From the NCBI GenBank assembly GCA_001970855.1, contig LSSN01005575.1:1-19594 (forward strand): DNA of 19,594 nucleotides, read 5' to 3'. The notes below the pieces were generated by a model. That model was not told where the DNA came from. It worked only from the letters and a program-made list of their open reading frames with translations, and made no database searches. Below, one piece after another: positions 1 through 9,642 of this stretch. Numbering within the stretch: position 1 is the stretch's first letter; the number at the start of each line of letters is the position of its first letter. This stretch comes from Smittium culicis. Taxonomy: Eukaryota; Kickxellomycota; Harpellomycetes; Harpellales; Legeriomycetaceae. Position numbers and translations under genes: made by a program.

Positions 1-489
1 TCTAGAAACAGGAGGAACCGATTCGTTTAGCACAGTCTGAGACATTATCTGTGCACAAGTCCAGCGTTCGACAGCAATACGGAACTCAGCCGTTTAGCAG
101 CTTATTGTAGGAGAGCCAGGTCGATCATTCCCACGTTTGGGTAGGAGCCTATTTTTTATTAATCCTGTTAGATGTAGGCTCTGACTAGGAGCTCAATGAT
201 CTCAATGAATTCAATTTTGTTGGAACGAGCTTAATTCAATGACTGCTGGTAACTTCAGTCATCCAGCCTACTTGAAGCAATGCCTGGGTGGATCTTTCGG
301 TTGGTAGATTGATCCCATTTCCCTTTAGGTACGCAGCCGGTAGACCGGCAGAGGAATTTATTAGTATTAGAATATTAGTTTTTTTATGCCTTGCACTGAA
401 TTTCTATTTTCTTAGTTTATTTACCGCGTATTTTCTATTATTGTTATCGTACCAATAAAATTCCGTGACTAAAAAAAAAAAAAAAAAAA
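1..489 (+). mobile_element. 3' end of a retroelement with poly(A) tail
   Basis: The first ~360 bases are visibly richer in G and C than the surrounding DNA. The block ends with AATAAA at 454-459, an 11-nt spacer and 19 A residues at 471-489, which is the form of a reverse-transcribed mRNA 3' end. A perfect short hairpin, GCCGG-TAGA-CCGGC, lies at 336-349. A diverged copy of the 200-450 part occurs near the right end of the window (about 19235-19465) in the same orientation, so this is a dispersed repeat. The 5' part runs off the window. Positions 6-107 have no stop in frame 3, but the translation is not one I recognise. A LINE-type (non-LTR) element is the best inference; a SINE or a processed transcript of another repeat is possible. 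Confidence 0.5.
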
Positions 490-2255
490 TTACTACTAAT
501 TTTGATTTTCTTTTGCAAGTTAGGTGAATTTTTTGGAAAAAAAAAAAGATTGATATTTATGTAGAAGTTTCAGCTACTGCGGCCAAATCCTTCGGTTCTT
601 TTGAGCGTATTCTCATAGGGCTTATGTTGATGTTGGATATATTTTTTGCTAGAGTTTGATTTATAGCTAATATATCAATAATGATTTTAATATTTGGTGT
701 AAAAGTTTTATTTGATTATTAAGAGTGATTTTATTAATGGTAAGTTGACCAAAAAAAAAATAAAATTTTTAAATGAAATACTAAATTCATCAGTTTAACC
801 TTGTTTCCACTTTGATCCAACTTTTCCTATTTTTCAATGATGTTTCTTGGTCGTTTTGTTGCGGTTTTTATGCCTTTCTGATTTCATATCAAATTTTATG
901 ACATGGATTTTGTTATGCTTATTATTATAAATTCAACCCATTAAAGCAGTCATTAGTGGGTCATTAAAAAGTCATATTTAGCTTGATATCATTGTTATAT
1001 TCAATAAGGTTAAATTTTAAAAGACGGTTTCCAGATAATACAAGAAAAATCAGAAGTATAGAATCAGACCACAAAGAAAATTCTTTGAGCGGTTCTACAC
1101 TTCCACGTATACTATATAATTTTCCAATTAATTAATAAAAACATAATATTTAACGGGTATTGAAAAATACTAACATAAAAATGCATTTGCCTTTATGAAG
1201 TTTTTAAGAATTCCTGTTGACCAATTATTGCTAAATTAAAATCATGTTTTTGCCGACATTTTATTTGATTTTTGGCGTAAAATTTAAAATATAAATTATA
1301 TTATAAAGCAAATGCATTTAATATATGTAATATCGAGAAAAAATAAGAAATAAATTTTCTTTTATTGATTTAATTTAAAATAATAATTTAGTGATTTTGT
1401 TCATTTCTTTATTATTTATCTTGGTGCAGAAAACATAAAGTAAATATAGTGTAAAATAAATTAAATTTAATTAAACTTATAATGTTTGCTAATTGTAGGT
1501 TACATGAAAATAGTAGTAAATACTCAAAATCACACGAGACATTGCTGACCACTGCAACAATATAGTATATTACTCGTAAATATATATGATGTGAAAGCGT
1601 GAGTTTTTATAGCGTTAGTTAATATTTTCGTCGGTCTATATTCGTTAAAGCTAGAGTATAGAGTTAGTTTTAAGTTTGTAATTATATAAAAAACTTTGAC
1701 TAACTATTTAAATGTAATATTATTGATTAACCTTGAACATATTGCGAGATAGTTCTCCTAGTTTAAGGTAAAATTTAAATATTAAATATACTAAATTAAT
1801 AGTAACAGTAATGTTGGTCCGTGTTAACAAAATATATTCTTATAGTTATGTTCGCAGTCATGCAAAAAATCCTGTAGAAGCCTAGTTAGTCATTTTTAGC
1901 GGATTAGGAGCCAGTGATGTGAGAATGAAAAAAATTAAATACTGGGCTAGTAAATTTGCAGAAAACAGTGTAATGCTTTAACACTTTTATTATACGACTT
2001 TATTAATTTAATCTATTTTTTAAAAGTATTAATGTAGTACTATAAATATTTTATTTAATAAAATTAAATATAAAAAAGAAGTTTTTTACAGCGATTATCT
2101 TTTGTTATATGCCATTAGAAGGTAAAGTTCAATTTGATATTGAGTTGGAAATTAGGCAAGTTAATTAAAGGCGGAGACTAGGAAAATGCTATAGAAATGC
2201 TATTGGATGGAAGGCAGAAGCGAGATTAAAATAATAGGGCATAAGTGTCTAATTA
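490..2255. other. AT-rich intergenic region, no gene recognised
   Basis: I see no ORF with a recognisable product and no splice-linked coding pattern here. Two short stretches are less AT-rich than the rest: about 575-650 and about 2098-2240. The second opens with ATG at 2111 and reads about 20 codons before a stop, then stays mostly open for another ~25 codons. I could not assign either stretch to a family. They may be old transposon remains. An imperfect inverted repeat at 1179-1319 is listed separately. Confidence 0.5.
1179..1319. repeat. imperfect inverted repeat, MITE-like
   Basis: AAATGCATTTGCCTTTAT at 1179-1196 is matched by its reverse complement at 1303-1319, with one extra C in the left arm. 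About 106 nt separate the arms. Similarity seems to continue weakly for some 10-15 nt outward. The arms could be terminal repeats of a small non-autonomous element or just an AT-rich hairpin. No target-site duplication was evident. Confidence 0.35.
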
Positions 2256-2314
2256 ATTGGTCAAATCGAGATTATGTAGGGAGAAAAACGTGATTTCGCG
2301 ATCAAGTAGCCAAT
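2256..2314. promoter_or_regulatory. CCAAT-box pair upstream of NCBP2
   Basis: ATTGG at 2256-2260 and AGCCAAT at 2308-2314 lie about 310 and 256 nt upstream of the NCBP2 start at 2570. The second reads AGCCAATAATAA, a form close to sites upstream of PPIL4 (12406) and RRS1 (10007). CCAAT boxes are bound by NF-Y/HAP complexes in fungi and animals. Use as a promoter element here is inferred from position and repetition only. Confidence 0.35.
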
Positions 2315-2569
2315 AATAACTGTGTAGCCTTTAGCTGTAATTTAGTGTTATAAAAAAAAAGAGCGGATATTTTTAGCAGCTAATAATTTTCAGTATTTTT
2401 GTAATATATTTTATGAGTATATAATTCTACTGTTTAAAGCAAAATTGAGATTAGAAGTTTAAAGTCTCAACAACTGGGTTTTATTTTTGCGACCAATTTT
2501 TTTTATAAGAAACGTGTTATAACAAAGACCATATAATTTAACTTTTTTTAAGCGAGCAAATAAGAAAAA

Positions 2570-3719
2570 ATGGGTTTGATGGTAGAGCAAGAGAAAACAT
2601 CGATAATTCCGAGACTCGACAGACCAAGCACGTACAAGGATCATCACTACAAAGTAAGTTTTTTTCTAACAATCAAATTATACATATTTGTCGTTTCTTT
2701 TATGGCTTTGAAGTATATGTGCTAATAACAACGCTGGTAAATAGGGGACCGATGAGGAATGGTTGGCTGAAATAACAAAGACGAATACATTATATGTGGG
2801 AAACCTTTCGTTTTACACGACGGAGGAGCAAATCTACGAGCTGTTTTCGAAATGCGGCGAAATAAAGCGAATAATTATGGGGTTGGATAGGCAAAAGAAA
2901 ACGCCTTGCGGGTTCTGCTTTGTTGAGTAATTTATTCATAGCTATATTTTCGTCCATTAACAGCCCAAAGAACTTGTATCACAAACTTATGGATTTTTTT
3001 ATTAGGTATTACACCAACGAGTTTACTTTAAATTGCATGAAGTTTGTCAATGGAACTAAACTAGACGGGAGATTGATCAGAACAGATTTGGATCCTGGGT
3101 TTAAAGAAGGCAGACAATTCGGCAGAGGCCGCAGCGGTGGACAAGTAATAATGTTTTTTTATCTCTATATGAATTTGTTTTTTTTATTGCGCTCTAAATT
3201 CGAATATTTTATATCGCAAATATCTTTTATTGTTGAGTATAATTGATTAACAACGTTTGTCAAAAAAAAAAAAATTAATAGGTTAGAGATGAATACAGAC
3301 AAGAATATGATGAGGGTAGAGGAGGGTATGGACATATCAGAGCTATGCAGGAGGAAGAAAGGCGTAGACAAATGATGGTTTCATACGAGGCAGTTTCGCA
3401 AATCCCTACTGGTGCATCCGCAAAGATTAACTCTAGATTAGGAGGTTTATACACACTTTTTTTTTTTTAATAGTCAAATTAAAAAAAATTTCAGTTTTTT
3501 GAGTGAGTAACATTGTATTAAACTGGTTGTATTTTACTTTAAATAGGACCAGAAATTGAAAAGCAGAGCAATAAGAGGAGACACGATTCGTCTGACGAGG
3601 ATGAGATGCCTAGCAGTACCAGAAGAAGACAGGAGGATACTGAAGAGGATAGCGCTAGGCTCGAGGAAGAAGTTGGTAGCAACGAGATTGAACCTAAAAT
3701 GGAGGAGCTTTCTGAGTAA
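2570..3719 (+). CDS. NCBP2: nuclear cap-binding protein subunit 2 (CBP20)
   Basis: Small subunit of the nuclear cap-binding complex, which binds the m7G cap of Pol II transcripts with CBP80. Five exons join in frame: 2570-2653, 2745-2926, 3006-3144, 3282-3444 and 3547-3719, giving 246 aa. Every intron is GT...AG. The RRM carries RNP2 LYVGNL and RNP1 CGFCFVEY, the latter split by intron 2. It is followed by the near-invariant [20 protein letters not shown]. The two tyrosines that sandwich the cap in human CBP20 (Y20, Y43) correspond to Tyr22 and Tyr45. The protein is longer than the human one (156 aa) because of an acidic, Arg-rich tail encoded mainly by exon 5. Intron 1 has a clear GCTAATAAC branch-point-like site. 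An alternative start is the ATG at 2579. Confidence in identity is very high; exon ends are by eye. Confidence 0.95.
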
Positions 3720-3762
3720 ATTAACGGTTGAAACTGAACCCTTACTCAATTCTGTCTTTTTT

Positions 3763-3768
3763 AATAAA
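3763..3768 (+). terminator. polyadenylation signal of NCBP2
   Basis: AATAAA 44 nt after the NCBP2 stop codon, in a T-rich context. The convergent RPB6 gene ends at 4006, so the two 3' UTRs share about 286 nt. Confidence 0.6.
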
Positions 3769-4005
3769 GTACCTCTTTAAAGAAAAGAAAAAAGTTCAAG
3801 ATATCATTCTTACAACTAACTAAAAATAGTGTATTTTTTCATTTCAGAATATTTAGCTTTTTAATTTAAATAAATGACTTTTATATTAGAATAGAGAGTA
3901 ATCTTGATAGTAACTGTTAATGAGAAAGTTGGAATTTAAAGTAAGATAAGAATAAGGTATTGAAAACAAGAAAAAGAAAAGTTGAGGGGAGGGGGTGGAG
4001 AGGGT

Positions 4006-4816
4006 TTAGTCGGTGATGAGATCCTGGACGCGCCAATCTTCGAAAGTGCCGTTTGGCAAGTAGCGTCGAATAATCAAGGGGATTTTCTTTTCGCGCAGTT
4101 CTTTGGCAGCGATTTCCAATGGATCGCTTTCGCCATCAAGCTCAACCATGACAGGAGCGCTTAAACTGAGTTGGAGTGCGCGTGTTCCTAGAATACGGGC
4201 GCGCTCATACTTGGTCATATATGGAGTCGTTATTCGCTCTTTGTTGCTTTTAGGCTCGTTTTCTAGGACGCTGTCCGCCATTAGAATCTCAGTGCCGCCT
4301 TGCACATTAGCCTCATTGGCCTCCATATCGAAATCTTCCTCGGCATCAGCTTCTTCCTAAACACAAATATACAACAAAAGCAAAATCTTTAGTACTAAGT
4401 AATACTAATTGAACAAACATTTTCAAAGCTAATTTATTGTATGAGTTGCAATTTTAAAGCTATAGCAGAGATACTGAGTATTTTATTCCGGGTATAAATA
4501 TCCAGAGTTTTATTTAAAAAAAAATAAATGGATAGTACTAGAATGTATTTATTCTTTTTTGTTCTTTTTTAGGATTTAATATATAATTTTTATTTTTTTG
4601 TAGATAAACGATGTATTAGTAGTAAGTGAATGAAAATTGATACTTACATATTCGTTAAATTCGTTTCCTGATCTAATAAAAAAAACAATTAGATTAAGAT
4701 ATTAAGGACGAGTTTTGAGCGAAAGAGATTAATAGTTGAAGGAAAAGGCGAACAAGCAATTAAATGTGACTAAATATAGATTATAAATACCCTTCGTCGT
4801 ATTCTTCGTCAGCCAT
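4006..4816 (-). CDS. RPB6: RNA polymerase subunit RPB6 (ABC23)
   Basis: Common subunit of RNA polymerases I, II and III that stabilises the clamp and core assembly. Three exons on the minus strand join in frame: 4816-4791, 4672-4648 and 4356-4006, giving 133 aa (human POLR2F 127 aa). The N-terminal ~50 residues are acidic, as in the family. The conserved core follows: [20 protein letters not shown], then [13 protein letters not shown] and [17 protein letters not shown]. Exon 2 is a 25-nt microexon flanked by GTAAGT and TTATTAG. The start is MADEEYDEG at 4816, required to give the acidic tail in frame. An in-frame Met at 4326 would lose it. It is transcribed divergently from the nucleoporin gene across about 980 nt. 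The 3' end converges on NCBP2. Confidence 0.95.
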
Positions 4817-5797
4817 TGTTGTACTATTCGAGTTTTGTAAAAGCGAGATAGGGATAAGGAAGAAAACTTTAGTTTGAAATGGAAGTCTAAATTATAGGGC
4901 AGAAATTAGAGAGGAATTTTATATCTAAATGAAATAGTTGCTAATTTGGCGAATTTTTTTTTTTTTAAGCGTTAGAAAATCTATAAATTTTTTTTAGCCA
5001 AACAAAATTATAAAAAAAACTAACAATACACTAAAAAAAAGTTTTTTTTTTTTCACCTTTTTTTACGAATGATCGATTTTAGTTTTTTTGTTTTTTTTTT
5101 CTTATACATAAATTGGCGGGATATAAAGTACGCTAGATAATAGCCAAGAGATCAAGAAATGAGTGATCTTATTCGACAAACTCTTCATACGCGAAATTGA
5201 GTCAATAATATCTCTCTAATACATTAATATAAATTTAAACGGCCTAAATTGTGTGCGAATAAAAGTACGTGAATTATGAGTCATCCAATAATCAATGGCA
5301 GCTCTTGAATTAGTGATATAATTTGTGATAATATATAGTTGGCTCATCAACTTTTAATTACTACAGGATGCTAAAATCAATAAATAGCAAAATAATGAAC
5401 ACACAAAGCTAATTGGATATATATATTTATCAGATTTCATTATTGGCCATAATATAGGATCTCAGAATTATAGTATAGTTTGACTTTTCAAATAAAGAAA
5501 ATAATAAATTTGCAGAATTTTAGCGCTTATTTATGTTGCATTTTTATTGGCTGATTTATTTAGTCAGAACAAAACAGAAAAAAACTATTAGCTAAACTAC
5601 TTCATTTATTGATATTTATCTTTAATTTTTTTTTATATTCAATTTCAAAGCTTTTCGATTCTAAGTACCACTTTTTTGCTCTTCACCCGATCAGTCCATT
5701 ATAAATCGCTTAAGCAGCCTCACCCGTCTTTCATAAGATCTCTTCGACTCCCTTACACTCTCATCCCTTAAATTCAACATACTCCCCGCTTTTAAAA
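4817..5797. promoter_or_regulatory. divergent promoter region RPB6 / nucleoporin
   Basis: This region holds the start-proximal sequence of two divergent genes. Long T tracts lie at about 4949-5100, next to RPB6, of the kind that disfavours nucleosomes. CCAAT-type sites occur at 5442-5448 (ATTGGCC) and 5546-5555 (ATTGGCTGAT), the latter 243 nt before the nucleoporin ATG. The last ~130 nt before that ATG (about 5665-5795) are strongly pyrimidine-rich on the + strand, as in many fungal core promoters and leaders. Function is inferred from position. Confidence 0.4.
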
Positions 5798-7515
5798 ATG
5801 TTTGGGTCTACAGGTAATTTCAGCTTCTTGTATCTTAAACACCATTTATCTCGCCTTATTTCACTTTTTACTTTCATTCCCGCCATATCCCACTTTTTGT
5901 CTACTATTTTTTTTTTAAACGTAACTAAATCTCGTTAATTTCCTTCATTTCTTTCTGCATTAGGCACTTCTCTATTCGGCTCAAACACCGCTGCAAACAA
6001 CAATACTAACTCGAACACTGTTGGCATATTTGGCAGCTCCTCTCAACCTGCAACCACCTCAAATAATTCAACCAGTCTATTTGGCAATTCCTCTGCTAAG
6101 CCCACAACAAGCTTATTCGGAAACACTGCTCAACCTTCAACAAGTCTATTCGGAAACACTGCTCAACCAGCTACAACTACCACTAATAGTTTATTCGGAA
6201 ACACTGCTCAACCAGCTACAACTACCAACAGTCTATTCGGAAACACTACCCAACCAGCTACAACTACCAACAGTCTATTCGGAAACACTGCTCAACCAGC
6301 TACAACTACTAATAGTTTATTCGGAAACAATGCTAGACCTGCTACTACCACTACTAGCTTATTCGGCAACACTTCTCAGCCAGCTACAACTACCAACAGT
6401 CTATTTGGAAATACTTCTCAACCCGCTGCCACCTCTACCGGTCTATTCGGAAATAACCAACAAACCAATTCCATGCAAGGTATATTAAATCTTTTGCCAT
6501 AATTCTGCAACCACAAAATCTTACTTAACTTTATATTTAAATCAACAATAATTTTATATTAATTTAATTAACCTTTTTATTTTTATTCACAGGTTCTAGC
6601 TTATTTGGCGCTACTAACTCAAATACCAATTTAACTTTACAACAACAACAGCAGCAGCAGCAACAACAACTACAACAGCAGCAGGCAACTAGCGAGCTTG
6701 AGAAAATAACTGAACAAATAATGATCATCCAAGCTAGCTGGGATTCTACCTCACCTTACTGCCAATTCAAACACTACTTTTATAATTACGTAGAGCCCGG
6801 AACCGCTTCCAACTACCAATGCCCCCCAAACGAAAACCCCGAATTGTGGCAACAAGCTCAGCGTGACAGCCCCGATCCAAACGCTATGGTACCTGCATTA
6901 GTCGTCGGTTACGAAGGCCTAAACTCCAGAATCTCGTGCCAAACAGACCAGTTATTAGCCTACGAAACTCTTATCAATAACTTGGATGAAAAAATTTCTG
7001 CCTTATCTAAAAAGATATCATCCGCCACTCTAATCAAACTAGACTCTGTCCGCAGAAAACAGCAAGAAGTAGAACAGCGACTACTCCGTCTAATGAAAAA
7101 CCTCGAGCTCTTAAGGCGTGCGAGCCATTCTGGAAATTTCAACTACTCAACAAGCATAAACCCAAGTGGTGTAATATCAACTGAAGAAGAAATGTTCCGC
7201 GTTCGCATGGAGCAACTACAAATGGGGCTAGTTGGAAACGATAAAAGCTCTACCCATCAACACACCAGCCTAAAACAAGGCCTAGTCGAACTTCAAAATA
7301 AACTTGTAGCATTAAAAGCTCACCATTCACGTTTCCTGCTTATCAACCAAGAAAACTCGACCACTTCTGATATTCAACAAAAAAACACACCTAACCAGCT
7401 ATCTAACATTGTCGAAGTCCTTGAAATGCATAAATCTGGCCTCGTTTATCTAAGCGATTCTGTTGCTAAACTAAACGGGCTTTCGGAAACAATCATGCTA
7501 AAAATCCAAAAATGA
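5798..7515 (+). CDS. NUP54: FG nucleoporin of the Nup54/Nup57 family
   Basis: Component of the central transport channel of the nuclear pore, acting with the Nup62/Nsp1 and Nup58 type subunits. Exons 5798-5813, 5964-6479 and 6593-7515 join in frame to 484 aa. Exon 1 is only 16 nt. Residues 1 to ~185 carry about 14 FG motifs, mostly (N/T)SLFGN spaced by TAQPATTT. A Q10-L-Q4 tract follows at residues 194-208. The C-terminal part begins SPYCQFKHYFYNYVEP and includes PDPNAMVPALVVGYEGL, matching the Nup54 alpha-helical domain (human SSPFCRFQYYFYNVVDP..., PDPNCMVPVLV). Several heptad-rich helices lie around residues 300-356 and 395-480, as expected for the coiled-coil trimer. It is Nup57 in yeast naming. 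Its 3' end converges on the TMEM42-like gene. Confidence 0.92.
6110..6452 (+). repeat. 42-nt tandem repeats encoding SLFG units
   Basis: Successive SLFG codon starts fall at 6110, 6143, 6188, 6230, 6272, 6314, 6356, 6398 and 6440. From 6188 on the period is exactly 42 nt (14 residues: SLFGNTAQPATTTN). Units differ by a few, often synonymous, changes, which suggests recent expansion by slippage or unequal exchange within the nucleoporin gene. Because 42 is a multiple of three, copy-number change keeps the frame. Confidence 0.85.
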
Positions 7516-7683
7516 CTCCTTTATTCCCCCCAAAATCAAAATTACAATACCTTTATATTATCTATTTACTTCAAGAACTGATATTATCCATACTTTTATA
7601 TAAACATATTTCCAATTCTTTAAACTATCTCCAATTTTAAAAAAATATATACCCATTTTAATTATTTATATTTTCTGTTACTT

Positions 7684-7697
7684 TTTATTTATTTATT
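7684..7697 (-). terminator. polyadenylation signals of the TMEM42-like gene
   Basis: TTTATTTATTTATT on the + strand gives three overlapping AATAAA hexamers on the minus strand, about 57-70 nt beyond the TMEM42-like stop codon. Confidence 0.55.
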
Positions 7698-7753
7698 TAT
7701 AACCTACACATTCCGCTACTTCTTTTCATATCAATTGTCAAATTTACATCCAT

Positions 7754-8498
7754 CTATACTCTCTTCTTTTGCTTTATGTTATTATGATTTTCCTTTTTAG
7801 CTCCAACGCTTTCGCCTTTATCCTTCGACAAGAATGATATCCCAACGGCAATAAGAACGATCCCCATGACCCATTTAGACGTAACCACATGACCGAAAAC
7901 GAAGTAGCCAAAACATGCAGTCGCCGCAAAGTTCGCCAAGTTCTGGATCGCCGTCACTAAAACTACAATTCATTCATTTATATAATTAATTTATTTTTTT
8001 ATTAGTAATTTAATAGCGATGAAGGGGATGGGTTTACCTGATGAGCTGCTCGAAGAAGACGATGACGCGAGCGCTTTCGAGAAGAATAGCCACATGCACA
8101 CGTTTGAGACGATAACCAAGCCCAAGAATAGCCCATGCAAAAGCGCGACCATCTGTAAATTTTTTGTTTTCACATATAAAATTAAATTTGCTTAAATGAT
8201 ATAAGTATAAATTCAAGCAGCGTAAAAGAGTATATATATAATTATTTTAAATTTTTTTTTTTTTTGTTGGGATGTACCTTCGGCGAGTAATTGGTCAAGT
8301 GGAGAACCGATTGCGTTGTTGTTTTATCGACGGTGAACTTGGCGAACAGACTGGCTAGCGCCGCAAAAGTTCCGCCGAGGCAGGCGTAAACGTACTGAGC
8401 ATCTAAACATTATAAAGTGTTATTTAAAAAATATGTAAATTTGTGTGGTTGGTAATGCGAGATAAATATGTTGAGGTTTATCGAGCTTAACTTTTCAT
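7754..8498 (-). CDS. TMEM42-like small EamA/DMT membrane protein
   Basis: Small multi-pass protein of the drug/metabolite transporter (EamA-like) superfamily. It most resembles TMEM42, whose substrate is unknown. Exons on the minus strand: 8498-8492, 8402-8278, 8152-8038 and 7956-7754, giving 149 aa (human TMEM42 about 159). Four hydrophobic segments are visible: ACLGGTFAALASLFAKF, LHGLFLGLVIVSNVCMWLFF, LANFAATACFGYFVFG and WVMGIVLIAVGISFLS. The order and motifs parallel TMEM42 (GALAAASAKL; NSLMWTFFSRGLS; FLGYVLYGE). A serine run of nine follows SKALA, and the C-terminal tail is Lys-rich and cytosol-like. Exons 2-4 are secure. Exon 1 is a 7-nt exon (ATGAAAA) with a GTTAAG donor. It is the only in-frame Met I find upstream, so the N-terminus is tentative. 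Confidence 0.75.
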
Positions 8499-8805
8499 GA
8501 TTTCTTAATTCAAGCAAAAAGGAATTATATTGATAAAAGTAGATTAATAGCAATTAAAAAAAAAAAGGGCGAAATTGAATAAATATAAGCTTTTATGGTT
8601 AATTATTTTAACTGGTTTGAATTTTTTCGATAATAATTTTTTTTTTTTTTTTTGGTTAGCGAGTATAATAAACAGAGGCTATGAAAGAAAGAAAAAAAAA
8701 TGTAAGGGATAAATGATTATATATATTTTTTCAATTTGTTATAGTCGAGAATAGGTTGTTATAGCGATGAGAAATGATGGATTGAGAAAAGGAGGGGTGG
8801 GGGAG

Positions 8806-9642
8806 TTAGAAGAGTTTAGAGATGATGGCTTTGTTGGCGTCACGTTCGTCAGCGGCTGATCTGGTAACGCTGGGCAACTTCTGTTTCGCTCTTCTGAGTT
8901 TAGGCTCGCCTTCAAGCTTCTTGTCGAACTTGCCCATACTGGCGGTCGACACTTTGGACAAGACGATCGACTGCTTGAGCTGCTTCTTCTTCGCGGCCCT
9001 GTCGTTGGTAGCAGCGAGCTGCTTGCTCTTCGCCGCATCGAGCTTCGCCTTGGCCGCTTTCGGGTACGCCTCCTCCACATTGCGCTGCTTGCGCTTGTTG
9101 TTCTTCTCGATATTCTCCTTGCGCTTGCTCGCCAGATCCTTGCGCACGTCCACGCTGTTGTCGCCGAAACTAGTGGACTTGATGGGGATCAGCCACTCGC
9201 TCTCCTCCTTCTTGTTCATGCCCTTGTAGCCCCAGCTTGGTCGCAGCTCGCCGGTCGCATCATCGTACACCATACGATCCTTCTTCTTCTTATTGATACC
9301 CTTAAGCTTAGCAAACTTCTCCCAGCGCGTTAGCGGAACGTCTTTGGGCACCGGCTTCTCGCGCGGGATTGTGTGTTTTGGATCAGGCAGGGTCGCTAGC
9401 ACACCTTCCTGAGTCACTGTGGTCGGCAAACTAAACAGTTCGTTCACCAACAACTGCGTTATATCCCTCGTATTCTCCTTCAACAACGTCTCGATAGGCA
9501 AGTTGTCCTTGAAAGTATCGCTCAGCAAATTTCCATCGACTGCCGTTAGCAAACCCGCATCGATTTCGACAGGAACGATCCTGTGCACATCAACAGGCTT
9601 GTATTTTGCCTCGTGGCTCTTTATTATCTTGCTCGCGTCCAT
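8806..9642 (-). CDS. RRS1: ribosome biogenesis regulatory protein RRS1
   Basis: Nucleolar 60S assembly factor that, with RPF2, delivers the 5S RNP (5S rRNA, uL18, uL5) to pre-60S particles. It is an intronless ORF of 278 aa, between yeast Rrs1 (203) and human RRS1 (365). Family landmarks in order: NTRDITQLLVNELFSLP (57-73), IPREKPVPK (92-100), LTRWEKFAKLKGI (104-116), the WGYKGM motif (137-142) and WLIPI (150-154). KVSTASMGKFDKKL (230-243) matches human KVSTASVGRFQERL. The middle and C-terminal parts are Lys-rich and probably act in nucleolar targeting. The coding sequence is clearly richer in G+C than its surroundings and uses many C/G-ending codons. It lies 307 nt upstream of the TMEM42-like gene on the same strand. 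Confidence 0.93.
   Translation of the reverse strand: MDASKIIKSHEAKYKPVDVHRIVPVEIDAGLLTAVDGNLLSDTFKDNLPIETLLKENTRDITQLLVNELFSLPTTVTQEGVLATLPDPKHTIPREKPVPKDVPLTRWEKFAKLKGINKKKKDRMVYDDATGELRPSWGYKGMNKKEESEWLIPIKSTSFGDNSVDVRKDLASKRKENIEKNNKRKQRNVEEAYPKAAKAKLDAAKSKQLAATNDRAAKKKQLKQSIVLSKVSTASMGKFDKKLEGEPKLRRAKQKLPSVTRSAADERDANKAIISKLF

Noticed and set aside
55..85. GTTCGA resembling a tRNA T-loop or B box
   Set aside because: The flanking bases do not form a T stem, and no anticodon arm or acceptor stem can be built around it.
1..360. Left edge as an rRNA or SRP/RNase P RNA gene because of its higher GC
   Set aside because: I could not match conserved blocks of LSU rRNA, SRP RNA or RNase P RNA, and the AATAAA plus A19 end and second copy fit a retroelement better.
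2920..3246. 108-codon + strand ORF
   Set aside because: It reads through introns 2 and 3 of NCBP2. Only its middle part is true exon 3.
6021..6488. 155-codon ORF rich in YSETLLNQLQL repeats
   Set aside because: It is another frame of the SLFG tandem repeat in the nucleoporin exon 2. Only the SLFG frame splices to the Nup54 domain.
8822..9229. 135-codon ORF on the + strand inside RRS1
   Set aside because: It is the antisense shadow of a conserved RRS1 coding sequence, and its translation is low-complexity Leu/Ser with no recognisable domain.
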